Source: Enhydrobacter sp.
GTDB taxonomy: Bacteria; Pseudomonadota; Alphaproteobacteria; Reyranellales; Reyranellaceae
Direction: 5' to 3'
Assembly: GCA_025808875.1 (NCBI GenBank)
Contig: CP075528.1
Coordinates: 3,036,473 to 3,100,472, forward strand
DNA length: 64,000 nucleotides
Position numbers and translations under genes: made by a program. A model generated the notes under the pieces. That model had not been told where the DNA came from. It ran no database searches and saw only the letters and a program-made list of their open reading frames with translations. The first letter of the stretch is position 1. Each line of letters starts with the position of its first letter. Shown here in pieces: positions 16,751 through 24,305 of this stretch.

Positions 16751-17650
16751 ATGGATTCGCCCGCGTTGCCGATCGATCACGCGTCCCTCGATTGCCGCCT
16801 GCCCGGCCGCCAGACCGTACCGCTGGTGGTCGCCTCGCCGCACAGCGGAGCCCTCTACCCCGCCGAGTTCCTGAGTCAGGCCGCCGTGCCGCTGGCGGCG
16901 CTGCGGCGCGCCGAGGATGCGTTCGTCGACGAGCTGTTCGCGGCGGCGCCCGCGCTGGGCATCCCGCTGCTGGCGGCGCGGTTCCCGCGCTCCTACGTCG
17001 ACGCCAACCGCGAACCCTACGAGCTCGATCCGGGCATGTTCGAGGGGCCCCTGCCGCGGCCCCTGAACCACCGCACGACACGCGTGGCCGCGGGCCTCGG
17101 CATGATCCCGCGCGTCGCCGCCAGCGGCGAGGCCATCTATCGCGGCCGCGTGCCCGCCGACGAGATCGAGCAGCGGCTGGAAAGCTGCTGGCGGCCTTAT
17201 CACGTGGCGCTGTCGACGATGGTCGAGCAGACCTACAGCCTGTTCGGCGGCGTGCTGCTGATCGATGCCCACTCCATGCCGTCTTCGGCGTCAGGCATCG
17301 GCAGTCGCGACCGCGAGCCGAGGGTCGATATCGTCCTGGGCGACAATCACGGGGAGTCCTGCGCACCCGATCTCGTCGACCACGCCGAGGCCTGGCTGAG
17401 AGGCCGCGGCCTCCGGGTCCAGCGCAACCAGCCCTATGCCGGCGGCTTCACGACGCAGCGCTACGGCCGCCCCGGCCTCGCCCGCCACGCCCTCCAGATC
17501 GAGATCAACCGGGCGCTCTACATGGACGAAGCCCGCCACGAACGTCTGCCCACCTTGGGGGTGGTCGAGCGGACCATGGCCGGCCTCCTCGACGAAATCG
17601 GCCAGCAAGCCCTGCAGACCCTTTTGCCCCGTCCGCTCGCGGCGGAGTAG
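16751..17650 (+). CDS. N-formylglutamate amidohydrolase family protein
   Basis: A 299-residue FGase/HutG-like hydrolase. Characteristic blocks are V-V-A-S-P-H-S-G near residue 27, Y-V-D-A-N-R-E-P-Y-E-L-D near 80, and L-I-D-A-H-S-M-P near 173, which together supply the metal-binding histidines and acids; G-G-F-T-T-Q-R-Y-G and Q-I-E-I-N-R-A-L-Y-M near 235-260 complete the family pattern. The enzymes cleave N-formylglutamate in histidine degradation, but no other hut gene is present here, so the substrate may differ. The ATG at 16751 is chosen because homology begins just after it; no clear ribosome site is seen. Confidence 0.88.
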   Translation: MDSPALPIDHASLDCRLPGRQTVPLVVASPHSGALYPAEFLSQAAVPLAALRRAEDAFVDELFAAAPALGIPLLAARFPRSYVDANREPYELDPGMFEGPLPRPLNHRTTRVAAGLGMIPRVAASGEAIYRGRVPADEIEQRLESCWRPYHVALSTMVEQTYSLFGGVLLIDAHSMPSSASGIGSRDREPRVDIVLGDNHGESCAPDLVDHAEAWLRGRGLRVQRNQPYAGGFTTQRYGRPGLARHALQIEINRALYMDEARHERLPTLGVVERTMAGLLDEIGQQALQTLLPRPLAAE

Positions 17651-17978
17651 CCATCCCGGGGGGCCGCGCAAAAAAAGGGGCCGTGACAAGCACGGCCCGA
17701 GTTTAGGGAGGAAACGCCCAAGACGGGCATTGCAACAAACAAAGAGGTCGCCGGAGCGACGTTTGTTGCACCCCAAGAATGGTGCAAGTGCGAAGGGAAA
17801 ACAAGAGAGAAAAGACCTCATGAATTCACAGCGTTAGAGAACTTTTCCAATGCCGGATCAGTGTGTCTTTTTTGCAACGCACAAGAGACGGGAAGCAGGT
17901 TTGCAGGATGTGCAAAGCTGACAGCAGGGTCATTTCTGTAATCTGCTCAAGGGTTTAGCAGTGCCTCGGGAGGGTCGA
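17651..17978. other. Low-GC intergenic region with nested inverted repeats
   Basis: This gap has no convincing gene and is visibly richer in A and T than its surroundings. It holds a perfect 10-bp repeat TGCAACAAAC (17731-17740)/GTTTGTTGCA (17761-17770) enclosing an inner GTCGC-CGGA-GCGAC hairpin (17747-17760). An overlapping repeat TTGCACC (17766-17772)/GGTGCAA (17781-17787) could form only if the first opens. Further repeats are TTTGCA-N5-TGCAAA (17900-17916) and CTGCT-N9-AGCAG (17943-17961). The layout could be a small RNA, a leader that switches between folds, or operators for the M81 gene. None of these can be decided from sequence alone. Confidence 0.5.
17670..17698 (-). terminator. Rho-independent terminator reading on the minus strand
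   Basis: The hairpin GGGCCGTG (17678-17685), loop ACAAG, CACGGCCC (17691-17698) has an eight-pair perfect stem. Read on the minus strand it is followed by one C and then seven T (complement of 17676-17670). It therefore stops transcription travelling leftwards, although no minus-strand gene is known to its right. On the plus strand it may weakly terminate the amidohydrolase transcript. Confidence 0.65.
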
Positions 17979-19481
17979 TTGGCGAAGAAGTTCGTAGTCG
18001 CGATGATGATGCACGAGACGAACACGTTCTCGCCGCTCCCCACACCGATCGACTCCTTCGCCCGCGCCGGTGCCCTGAGCGGCCCCGCGGCCATCAAGGA
18101 GGCAGAAGGCACCAACACCTCGCTCGGCGGCTTCATCGAGATCGCGCGCAAGGCCGGCGCCGAATTCACGGTGCCGATGGCCGCATCCGCCCATCCGTCG
18201 GGCCTCGTCACCAAGGCCGCCTACGAGCAGATGACGACGGCGATCGTCGAGGAAGTGAAGAAGGGTTGCGATGCGGTCCTGCTCGCCCTGCACGGCGCGA
18301 TGGTCGCCGAGCACCACGACGACGGCGAGGGCGAGCTGCTCAATCGCATTCGCAGGATCGCGCCCGACGTGCCGATCGCCGTCGCGCTCGATTTCCACAC
18401 GCAGATGACCGACGCCATGGTCGACGGCGCCAGCATCATCACCGGCTATCGCACCTATCCGCACATCGACATGGCCGACACCGCCCTACGCTCGGGCCGC
18501 ACGCTGCTGCGCATGCTGGCGGGCGAGGTCGAGCCCAGGATGGTGTGGGGCAACCGGCCGATCATGAGCAGCTCGCTGGTCCACACGCCGTCGCGCGAAC
18601 CGATGAAGACGCTGATGGGCATGGCCAACCAGGCCGAGGACACGGGCCAGGTACTGAACGCCTCGGTGTTCGGCGGCTTCCCGCAGGCCGACATTCCTCA
18701 CCTCGCGCTCTCCTCCGTCATCGTCTGCGACAAGCGCACGGCCGAGGGCGAGATCCTCCTGAACAAGATCCTCGATACGGCCTGGGAGAAGCGCGAGGGC
18801 TTCCTGTTCCACCCCGAGCCGCTGTCGGTCCAGGTCGCGCGTGCCAAATCCTATGCCGAAGGTCCCGTGGTCATGGCCGACCATGGCGACAACACCGCGT
18901 CGGGCGGCACGCAGGACGTGATGAGCGTGATCGAGGAAGCGATGAAGCAGGGCCTCGAGGACGCCGTGGCCGGACCGATCTGCGATCCGGCCTGCGTCGA
19001 GAAGATGATCGCGGCGGGCGTCGGCGCCGAGGTGACGCTCGATCTCGGCGGCAAGGTCGACATGCCGGCCATGGGGCTGAAGGGCAAGCCGCTACGCGTC
19101 ACCGGCAAGGTCAAGGCCATCACCGACGGGCAGTTCGTCGTGACCGGGCCGATGGCCACCGGCACCACGGTCCGCATGGGCCGCACGGCGGTTCTCGACA
19201 CCGGCAAGATGCAGATCGTGGTCTCGGAGAAGCGCGCCGAACCCTACGATCTCGGCGTCTTCACCCATTGCGGCATCGACCCGCGCCGCAAGAAGTACGT
19301 GCTGATCAAGTCGCGCCAGCATTTCCGCGCCGGCTTCGAGCCGATCGCCAGGCACATCGTGATGTGCGACGGCGACGGCTGCACCGCCTCCGATCTCAAG
19401 CTCTTCAAGTACGAGAAGATCAAGCGGCCGCTCTATCCGTTCGATCCCGACATGCGGCTCGGCCGCAACGACCAGGAGTGA
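17979..19481 (+). CDS. M81 family metallopeptidase (MlrC-like)
   Basis: A 500-residue cytoplasmic protein of the M81/MlrC group, named for the third enzyme of microcystin breakdown. The N-terminal domain carries M-M-H-E-T-N-T-F-S-P near residue 10, A-L-H-G-A-M-V near 95 and A-L-D-F-H-T-Q near 130; the C-terminal domain has A-D-H-G-D-N-T-A-S-G-G near 305. Start choice: the TTG at 17979 lies four bases after GGGAGGG, whereas the longer GTG frame at 17961 has no ribosome site. The D-aminoacylase gene follows after seven bases, so the pair probably degrades a modified peptide or N-acyl amino acid; microcystin itself is unlikely. Confidence 0.88.
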   Translation: MAKKFVVAMMMHETNTFSPLPTPIDSFARAGALSGPAAIKEAEGTNTSLGGFIEIARKAGAEFTVPMAASAHPSGLVTKAAYEQMTTAIVEEVKKGCDAVLLALHGAMVAEHHDDGEGELLNRIRRIAPDVPIAVALDFHTQMTDAMVDGASIITGYRTYPHIDMADTALRSGRTLLRMLAGEVEPRMVWGNRPIMSSSLVHTPSREPMKTLMGMANQAEDTGQVLNASVFGGFPQADIPHLALSSVIVCDKRTAEGEILLNKILDTAWEKREGFLFHPEPLSVQVARAKSYAEGPVVMADHGDNTASGGTQDVMSVIEEAMKQGLEDAVAGPICDPACVEKMIAAGVGAEVTLDLGGKVDMPAMGLKGKPLRVTGKVKAITDGQFVVTGPMATGTTVRMGRTAVLDTGKMQIVVSEKRAEPYDLGVFTHCGIDPRRKKYVLIKSRQHFRAGFEPIARHIVMCDGDGCTASDLKLFKYEKIKRPLYPFDPDMRLGRNDQE

Positions 19482-19488
19482 GCGAATC

Positions 19489-20949
19489 ATGGCCGCATAC
19501 GACATCGTCATCCGCAACGGCCAGGTGGCCGATGGCACCGGCAGGAAGCTGTTCGCCGCCGACGTGGCGCTGAAGGGCGACCGCATCGCCGCGGTCGAGC
19601 CGTCGGGCCAGCTCAAGGGCGACAACGAGATCGACGCCAGGGGCAAGGTGGTGGCGCCGGGCTTCATCGACGTGCACACCCACGACGACACCGCGCTGAT
19701 CGACAATCCGACCATGGCGATGAAGGCGAGCCAGGGCGTGACCACGGTGGTGTGCGGCAATTGCGGCGCTTCGGCCGCACCCTTCACCCGCAGCGACATC
19801 GGCCATTTCCTGTCGCTGATCGTGAAGAAGAAGGAGAACGTGTCGAAGTCGTTCGCCGAGTTCGCCGGCAAGGTCGAGGCAGCCCAACCGGCGATCAACG
19901 GCGCCTTCCTGATCGGCCATTCGACCCTGCGCTTCAACGCGCTGGGCGACGACCTTGCCCGCCAGGCGACGGCGCGGGAGATCGGTGTCATGCGCGAGCT
20001 GCTCGACCAGAGCCTCGAGCAGGGCGCCATCGGCATGTCGAGCGGCCTGTTCTATCCGCCGGCCATAGCGGCCTCGACCGACGAGGTGGCCGAGGTCGCC
20101 AAGCCGCTCGGCAAGTGGGGCGGCGTCTACACCGCCCACATGCGCGACGAGGGCGACCACATCCTGAAGTCGATGGACGAGACCTTCGAGATCGGCCGCC
20201 GTGCCGGCGCGGAGATCATCGTCTCGCATCATAAATGCTCGGGCCGCGGCAATTTCGGCCGCATGGCCGAGACGCTGCCCAAGTTCAGCGAGGCGATGAA
20301 GCAGCAGCAGATCGCCTTCGACGTCTATCCCTATGTCGCCGGGTCGACGATCCTGCGCAAGGAGATGCTCGACCGCGCCGACAAGGTGCTGATCACCTGG
20401 TCGGACACGGTGCCGGGCGTCAGCGGCCGCGACCTCGCCGACATCGCCGGGGAGATGGGCTGCTCGATCCACGACGCCGCCGATCGCCTGCAGCCGGCCG
20501 GCGCCATCTACTTCATGATGGACGAGAAGGACGTGCAGGCGGCGATGGCCCATCCCGGCGCCATGATCGGCTCGGACGGCATTCCCTTCGACACCCATCC
20601 GCACCCGCGCCTGTGGGGCACCTTCCCGCGCGTGCTCGGCCACTATTCACGTGAGCTGAAGCTCTTCCCGCTCGAGGACGCGGTGCGCCGCATGACGTCC
20701 TATTCGGCGCAGCGCTTCCATCTCACGCGGCGCGGCGAGGTCAAGCCGGGCTTCTATGCCGACATTTGCGTGTTCGATCCGGCGACGGTGATCGACACCG
20801 CGACCTTCGAGAAGCCGATCTCGCCGGCCAAGGGCATCGATACCGTCGTCTGCAACGGCGCGATCGTATGGCGCGACGGCAAGCCGGGTGGCGGCCGTTC
20901 GGGCCGCGTGCTGCGCCGCCAGGATCTCCAAAAGGAAGCGAAGGCCTAA
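19489..20949 (+). CDS. N-acyl-D-amino-acid deacylase family amidohydrolase
   Basis: A 486-residue metal-dependent amidohydrolase close to D-aminoacylase and dihydroorotase-like enzymes. It shows the entry I-V-I-R-N-G-Q-V-A-D-G-T-G, the metal pair H63-x-H65 in I-D-V-H-T-H-D, C89/C92 in V-V-C-G-N-C-G-A-S at the place of the zinc-bridging cysteine of D-aminoacylase, S-H-H-K-C near 245 and G-S-D-G-I-P-F-D-T-H-P-H near 363 with the catalytic aspartate. It removes acyl groups from D-amino acids or similar compounds. It forms an operon with the M81 gene. Its stop overlaps the stop of the convergent dksA gene. Confidence 0.9.
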   Translation: MAAYDIVIRNGQVADGTGRKLFAADVALKGDRIAAVEPSGQLKGDNEIDARGKVVAPGFIDVHTHDDTALIDNPTMAMKASQGVTTVVCGNCGASAAPFTRSDIGHFLSLIVKKKENVSKSFAEFAGKVEAAQPAINGAFLIGHSTLRFNALGDDLARQATAREIGVMRELLDQSLEQGAIGMSSGLFYPPAIAASTDEVAEVAKPLGKWGGVYTAHMRDEGDHILKSMDETFEIGRRAGAEIIVSHHKCSGRGNFGRMAETLPKFSEAMKQQQIAFDVYPYVAGSTILRKEMLDRADKVLITWSDTVPGVSGRDLADIAGEMGCSIHDAADRLQPAGAIYFMMDEKDVQAAMAHPGAMIGSDGIPFDTHPHPRLWGTFPRVLGHYSRELKLFPLEDAVRRMTSYSAQRFHLTRRGEVKPGFYADICVFDPATVIDTATFEKPISPAKGIDTVVCNGAIVWRDGKPGGGRSGRVLRRQDLQKEAKA

Positions 20950-21365
20950 GCCTCGTCTCTCCGCGTGCGCTCCATGCGCTCGTGGCGCTCCTGCGCCTCG
21001 ACCGACAGCGTGGCGATCGGACGGGCTTCCAGCCGCTTCAAGGAGATCGGCTCGCCGGTTTCCTCGCAGTAGCCGTAGGTGCCTTCGTCGATCGACTTCA
21101 GCGCCGAATCGATCTTGGAGATCAGCTTGCGGAAACGGTCGCGCGTGCGCAGTTCCAGCGACCGATCGGTCTCGGCGGTGGCGCGGTCGGCGAGATCCGG
21201 CTGAGCCAGGCTCTCCTCCTGCATGTTCTGCAAAGTCTGATTCGATTCCTCGATGAGCTCGCCCTTCCACTTGAGCAGCTTCTGCCGGAAATACTCCTGC
21301 TGCATGCCATTCATGAAGGGTTCGCGTTCCGTCGGCCGATAATTCTGCGGCAACGTAATCGACAT
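20946..21365 (-). CDS. dksA: RNA polymerase-binding transcription factor DksA
   Basis: A 139-residue DksA/TraR-family protein that enters the RNA polymerase secondary channel and works with ppGpp. The coiled-coil tip has D-L-A-D-R-A, the D-x-x-D-x-A pattern required for function, near residue 75. The globular end Y-G-Y-C-E-E-T-G-E-P-I keeps only one of the four zinc cysteines, so it should be a metal-free type, as is usual in Alphaproteobacteria. The ATG at 21365 is preferred because GGAG precedes it and homologues begin nearby; an in-frame upstream start adds ten residues without support. Confidence 0.92.
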   Translation of the reverse strand: MSITLPQNYRPTEREPFMNGMQQEYFRQKLLKWKGELIEESNQTLQNMQEESLAQPDLADRATAETDRSLELRTRDRFRKLISKIDSALKSIDEGTYGYCEETGEPISLKRLEARPIATLSVEAQERHERMERTRRDEA

Positions 21366-21485
21366 CGTCGGCAACTCCACTCGCAGCGAATACACCCCCG
21401 CCAGAGGGAAGGCGGTTTTCAGGGCGCGCGGAGTATAGGGACGGTCGGCCGACTCGCAATATGGATTGGACTGAATTACAAAATC

Positions 21486-22253
21486 TTAATGTTGCAGTGC
21501 AGCAAAGACCTCAAACGCCAGCAATCGCGCAAAGGCCTGAGTCAACTCGAAGGCAGAATCACCGGCAATGGCAGTCTCGGTGGCCTTCTCCAACGTATCT
21601 CCCCGGGCGAGGGCTTCCACGAAGAGCGCTTCTCCTTCGCCGATCGCCGCAAAGCCCGCGTCGTCGTGCCGCCGCTGGATCAGCAGCCGGGCCGGACCGG
21701 CGGCATCCACGGTCCCAACCTCGGCATCGGGCTGGCAGGCTTGCCAGATGCGGTCGATGGCGTGAGTCGACCGAAGGAGCGTCGTGCCGGCCGCCAACCG
21801 CAGCGTCATCGCCACGAGCCTTTCAGAGGAGATCGACGCGAGATCGGCGGCGGTGAGCCTAGGCTCGAAGGCGGCGTTGAACGCGGCGTTGAGAGCCCAG
21901 TCCAGGCGGGCGACATCGGCGAGGTACGCCAGTTCGGCGGCGGGCGCGTAGGCGGCGACGAAGCCGGCGAAGCCCGCGCCGTACTCCGACAGGACGGGCT
22001 GGGCGGGCGGCTCGGCGACCACGTAGTCGCGCGCGAGGCGGCGGAAGAAGGCCCCGCCGACCAGCGTCCGCACCGTCGGGAACGTGGTGGCGAGCGCGGA
22101 GCCGAGGCTGTGGATGACGTGATGGCGGTAGACGTTCAGCCTGGCCGATGCGGGAATGGAATCGCCCGTCACCGCGGCGGCAACGTCGTCGCGACCGGCA
22201 CCCAGGACATGGTCCGCGAAGGCGGCCTGCAGGTCACGCAGCGCGGGCTTCAT
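21486..22253 (-). CDS. DUF2063 (MbnC/BufC-like) partner protein
   Basis: A 255-residue protein with the N-terminal DUF2063 domain: L-R-D-L-Q-A-A-F near residue 5, L-N-V-Y-R-H-H-V near 39, F-P-T-V-R-T-L-V-G near 58, F-F-R-R-L-A-R-D-Y near 69 and Y-L-A-D-V-A-R-L-D-W-A near 110. This domain accompanies the DUF692 oxidase in methanobactin (MbnC) and bufferin (BufC) clusters and helps it hold its cysteine-containing precursor. The start lies within the last 20 bases of the DUF692 gene, so the two are coupled. The C-terminal part is variable in the family. Confidence 0.88.
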   Translation of the reverse strand: MKPALRDLQAAFADHVLGAGRDDVAAAVTGDSIPASARLNVYRHHVIHSLGSALATTFPTVRTLVGGAFFRRLARDYVVAEPPAQPVLSEYGAGFAGFVAAYAPAAELAYLADVARLDWALNAAFNAAFEPRLTAADLASISSERLVAMTLRLAAGTTLLRSTHAIDRIWQACQPDAEVGTVDAAGPARLLIQRRHDDAGFAAIGEGEALFVEALARGDTLEKATETAIAGDSAFELTQAFARLLAFEVFAALQH

Positions 22254-23055
22254 CGATCCGCTCGGCCCGCCGCGCCTCCTCCAGGAGAACCGACAGGGCG
22301 GGAATGTCGGTGTCCCATTCGATCAGGGTCGGGCGCGTACCGAAGCGGCGCACCGTATCGGCGAATAGCGACCACACGCCGTCCGACACGCGGCTGCCGT
22401 GGTCGTCGATCAGGATGGGCTGGCCGTCGGCGTCGTTGGTCGCGTGCCCGGCGAGGTGATACTCGGTGATGGCCTCGCCCGGCAGGCCGCGCAGCCAGTC
22501 CCGGGGATCGAGACGCAGGTTGTGCGCCGTGACGTGGATGTTGTTGACGTCGAGCAGCAGGCCGCAGCCGGTTCGGCGCACCAGTTCCGACAGGAACTCC
22601 GGCTCGGTCAACGTCGAGTGGGCGAAGGCGAGATAGCAGGAGGGATTCTCGATCGACACCGGGCGTCGCAGCCTTTCCTGTAATCGGCCGACGTTGCGGG
22701 CGACGACCTCGAGCGCCTCCTCGGTGTAGGGCAGCGGCAGGAGATCGTTCAGGTAGCGGCCGCCCGCCACGCTCCAGGACAGATGGTCCGATACGTAGGC
22801 CGGCTCGAGCCGCTCGATCAGCCCGGCGACGCGCGCGAGATGCGCGTCGTCCAATCCCTCGGCAGACCCCAGCGAAAGGCCGACTGCATGAATCGACATC
22901 TCGTAGTCCCGCCGCAGGCGCTCGAGCGTCGCGCGCGCCGGGGTCGGCGACAGGTAGTTCTCGGCGTGGATCTCGAGGAAGCCGGTCACCGGCCTGTCGC
23001 GCGCGATCTCCGCCAGATGCGGCGCGCGCAAGCCGATGCCGGCGACCGGCCGCAC
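22234..23055 (-). CDS. DUF692 multinuclear iron oxidase (MbnB/BufB-like)
   Basis: A 273-residue TIM-barrel protein of the DUF692 family, which contains the methanobactin-modifying MbnB and the bufferin-modifying BufB. Expected metal-site segments are present: F-L-E-I-H-A-E-N-Y near residue 25, S-I-H-A-V-G-L-S-L-G near 57, V-S-D-H-L-S-W near 90, S-I-E-N-P-S near 133, L-L-L-D-V-N-N-I-H near 165, E-Y-H-L-A-G-H near 198 and D-D-H-G near 215. It is predicted to oxidise cysteines of the small precursor encoded just upstream. The GTG at 23055 is chosen because homologues begin close to G-I-G-L-R-A-P-H; it sits four bases after the precursor stop. Confidence 0.9.
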   Translation of the reverse strand: MRPVAGIGLRAPHLAEIARDRPVTGFLEIHAENYLSPTPARATLERLRRDYEMSIHAVGLSLGSAEGLDDAHLARVAGLIERLEPAYVSDHLSWSVAGGRYLNDLLPLPYTEEALEVVARNVGRLQERLRRPVSIENPSCYLAFAHSTLTEPEFLSELVRRTGCGLLLDVNNIHVTAHNLRLDPRDWLRGLPGEAITEYHLAGHATNDADGQPILIDDHGSRVSDGVWSLFADTVRRFGTRPTLIEWDTDIPALSVLLEEARRAERIDEARAA

Positions 23056-23059
23056 GCGA

Positions 23060-23308
23060 TCAGCTCGACTTGAGCTTGCCGCCGACGATCTTCTCGCAGG
23101 CGCCCTTGGGCAGGGAAATCCAGGCATCCGCCTGACTGTCCTTCTTCGAAGTGCCGGCGCAGGAAGAGGTGTTGGTCTGGCAGTCGTTCTTGCCCGCTTT
23201 GACGATGCCGTAGCATTTCTCGGCGTTGCCCTGGGCCTGGACGGCGACGACGGGGATGGCGAGGGCCGCGGCGACGGCGGCGGCGATGGCAATGCGATTG
23301 GAGGTCAT
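23060..23308 (-). CDS. DUF2282 (BufA1-like) bufferin precursor
   Basis: An 82-residue secreted peptide precursor. Residues 1-26 are a Sec signal (M-T-S-N-R-I then an alanine/valine core ending Q-A-Q). The mature region has four cysteines at 32, 43, 50 and 71 in the DUF2282 pattern K-C-Y-G-I-V-K-A-G-K-N-D-C, S-S-C-A-G-T-S-K-K-D and P-K-G-A-C. In related systems the DUF692 enzyme modifies the core cysteines and the product binds copper in the periplasm. The ATG at 23308 is chosen at the signal peptide start, with a G-rich GGAGCCGATC site before it; an upstream in-frame start adds 16 residues without support. Confidence 0.88.
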   Translation of the reverse strand: MTSNRIAIAAAVAAALAIPVVAVQAQGNAEKCYGIVKAGKNDCQTNTSSCAGTSKKDSQADAWISLPKGACEKIVGGKLKSS

Positions 23309-23417
23309 GATCGGCTCCCTGGTTGTCGACGACGCCTGTATATACGAGGCAAGCACTCACCTTCCTTCACACGACGGCTATGGTTTCGATAGCCGCCTCT
23401 CACGGAAACTTGACGCC

Positions 23418-23606
23418 ATGCTGGCACCCGGCGACTTCGTCCGCCATCCCGGCCGGCCCGACTGGGGCCTGGGACAGATCCAGTCGATCATCGGCCATCG
23501 CGTGACCGTGAACTTCGAGAACGCGGGCAAACTGCTCATCGATTCGCGCGCCGTCGAGCTGCAGCGAACCGAGCCGTCGCCTTTGCCAGATCGGCCGGCG
23601 TGTTGA
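23418..23606 (+). CDS. DUF3553 domain-containing protein
   Basis: A 62-residue protein nearly filled by DUF3553: L-A-P-G-D-F-V-R-H-P near the start, D-W-G-L-G-Q-I-Q-S-I near 18-27 and V-T-V-N-F-E-N-A-G-K near 33-42. The domain resembles the small SH3-like fold of CarD/TRCF RNA-polymerase interaction modules; its role is unknown. It is divergent from the bufferin precursor with a 109-base gap. Its last 71 bases overlap the 3' end of the convergent mobA gene on the other strand, so one stretch is coding on both strands. Confidence 0.78.
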   Translation: MLAPGDFVRHPGRPDWGLGQIQSIIGHRVTVNFENAGKLLIDSRAVELQRTEPSPLPDRPAC

Positions 23607-24228
23607 CGTTGAAGAACGGCGCGGCCCCGCCCGGCCAGACGAGCTCGGCGAAGACGTGGCGCCGCGCGAAATCCTCGACCCTGCGCAATCCCTCCTCGAG
23701 CACGGCGCGGCGCAGATCGTCGACCAGCCCGACCGACCAGACGGCGAGCGTCGGCTCGTAGCGCCGCCCGTGCCGCACCATCAGGACGTCGGGCTCCGGC
23801 ACGTGCATCAGGCCGCAGAGTCGAACCGTCAGATCGACCGGCAGGAAAGGCGCGTCGGCCGGCGCGGTCAGGATCCATCCGGAATGCGGATGGTGCCGCA
23901 GCGCCCATTCCATGCCGGCCAGGATGCCGGCGAGCGGCCCCAGCCGGCGGCCTTCGCGCCGGGCCATCCGGCGGGCCTCGGGGGGATCGGCGATCACCGG
24001 CGCCGCGAGCGCGCGAAACGCCGGTGCCGGATCGTTGGCGACCACGACGAGGTCCATGACCTGCGGCCGCAGGCGGTCGACGACATGGGCCACCATCGGC
24101 TTGCCACCCAGCTTGCGCAGCGGCTTGGGAATCCCTTGGCCCATGCGGCGGCCCTCGCCACCCGCCAGCACCACGCCGACCAGCGCGGCGGCCCGCACCG
24201 GCCCATGGCCGCCCCGGCCGTGCGCCAT
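23536..24228 (-). CDS. mobA: Molybdenum cofactor guanylyltransferase MobA
   Basis: A 230-residue nucleotidyltransferase that attaches GMP to molybdopterin. The signature V-V-L-A-G-G-E-G-R-R-M-G with a downstream K-P-L lies near residue 20. V-V-A-N-D-P, G-P-L-A-G-I-L-A-G-M-E-W-A-L and P-A-D-A-P-F-L-P follow in the usual order, and F-F-N-V-N-T-P-A-D-L near the end is the common C-terminal motif. Several in-frame ATGs lie close together (24279, 24261, 24258, 24228); I chose 24228, closest to the conserved start, but the longer forms are possible. A longer A-x-x-G insertion (G-Q-G-I-P) before K-P-L is slightly unusual. Confidence 0.85.
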   Translation of the reverse strand: MAHGRGGHGPVRAAALVGVVLAGGEGRRMGQGIPKPLRKLGGKPMVAHVVDRLRPQVMDLVVVANDPAPAFRALAAPVIADPPEARRMARREGRRLGPLAGILAGMEWALRHHPHSGWILTAPADAPFLPVDLTVRLCGLMHVPEPDVLMVRHGRRYEPTLAVWSVGLVDDLRRAVLEEGLRRVEDFARRHVFAELVWPGGAAPFFNVNTPADLAKATARFAAARRRANR

Positions 24229-24305
24229 CGTCAAATCCCGCTTCGCCCCGCGCGCCATCATCGGCACTATGCGGGGCACGTTCGCGCAAGCAAGGGGAGG
24301 AACGC

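Noticed and set aside
17291..17821. A minus-strand frame of 176 residues across the amidohydrolase 3' end and the gap
   Set aside because: Mostly antisense to a clear gene and without motifs; it does not explain the minus-strand terminator.
17900..17961. PhaR-type operator call from the TGC palindromes
   Set aside because: The pattern is too loose and there is no polyhydroxyalkanoate gene nearby, so I did not list it as a regulatory site.
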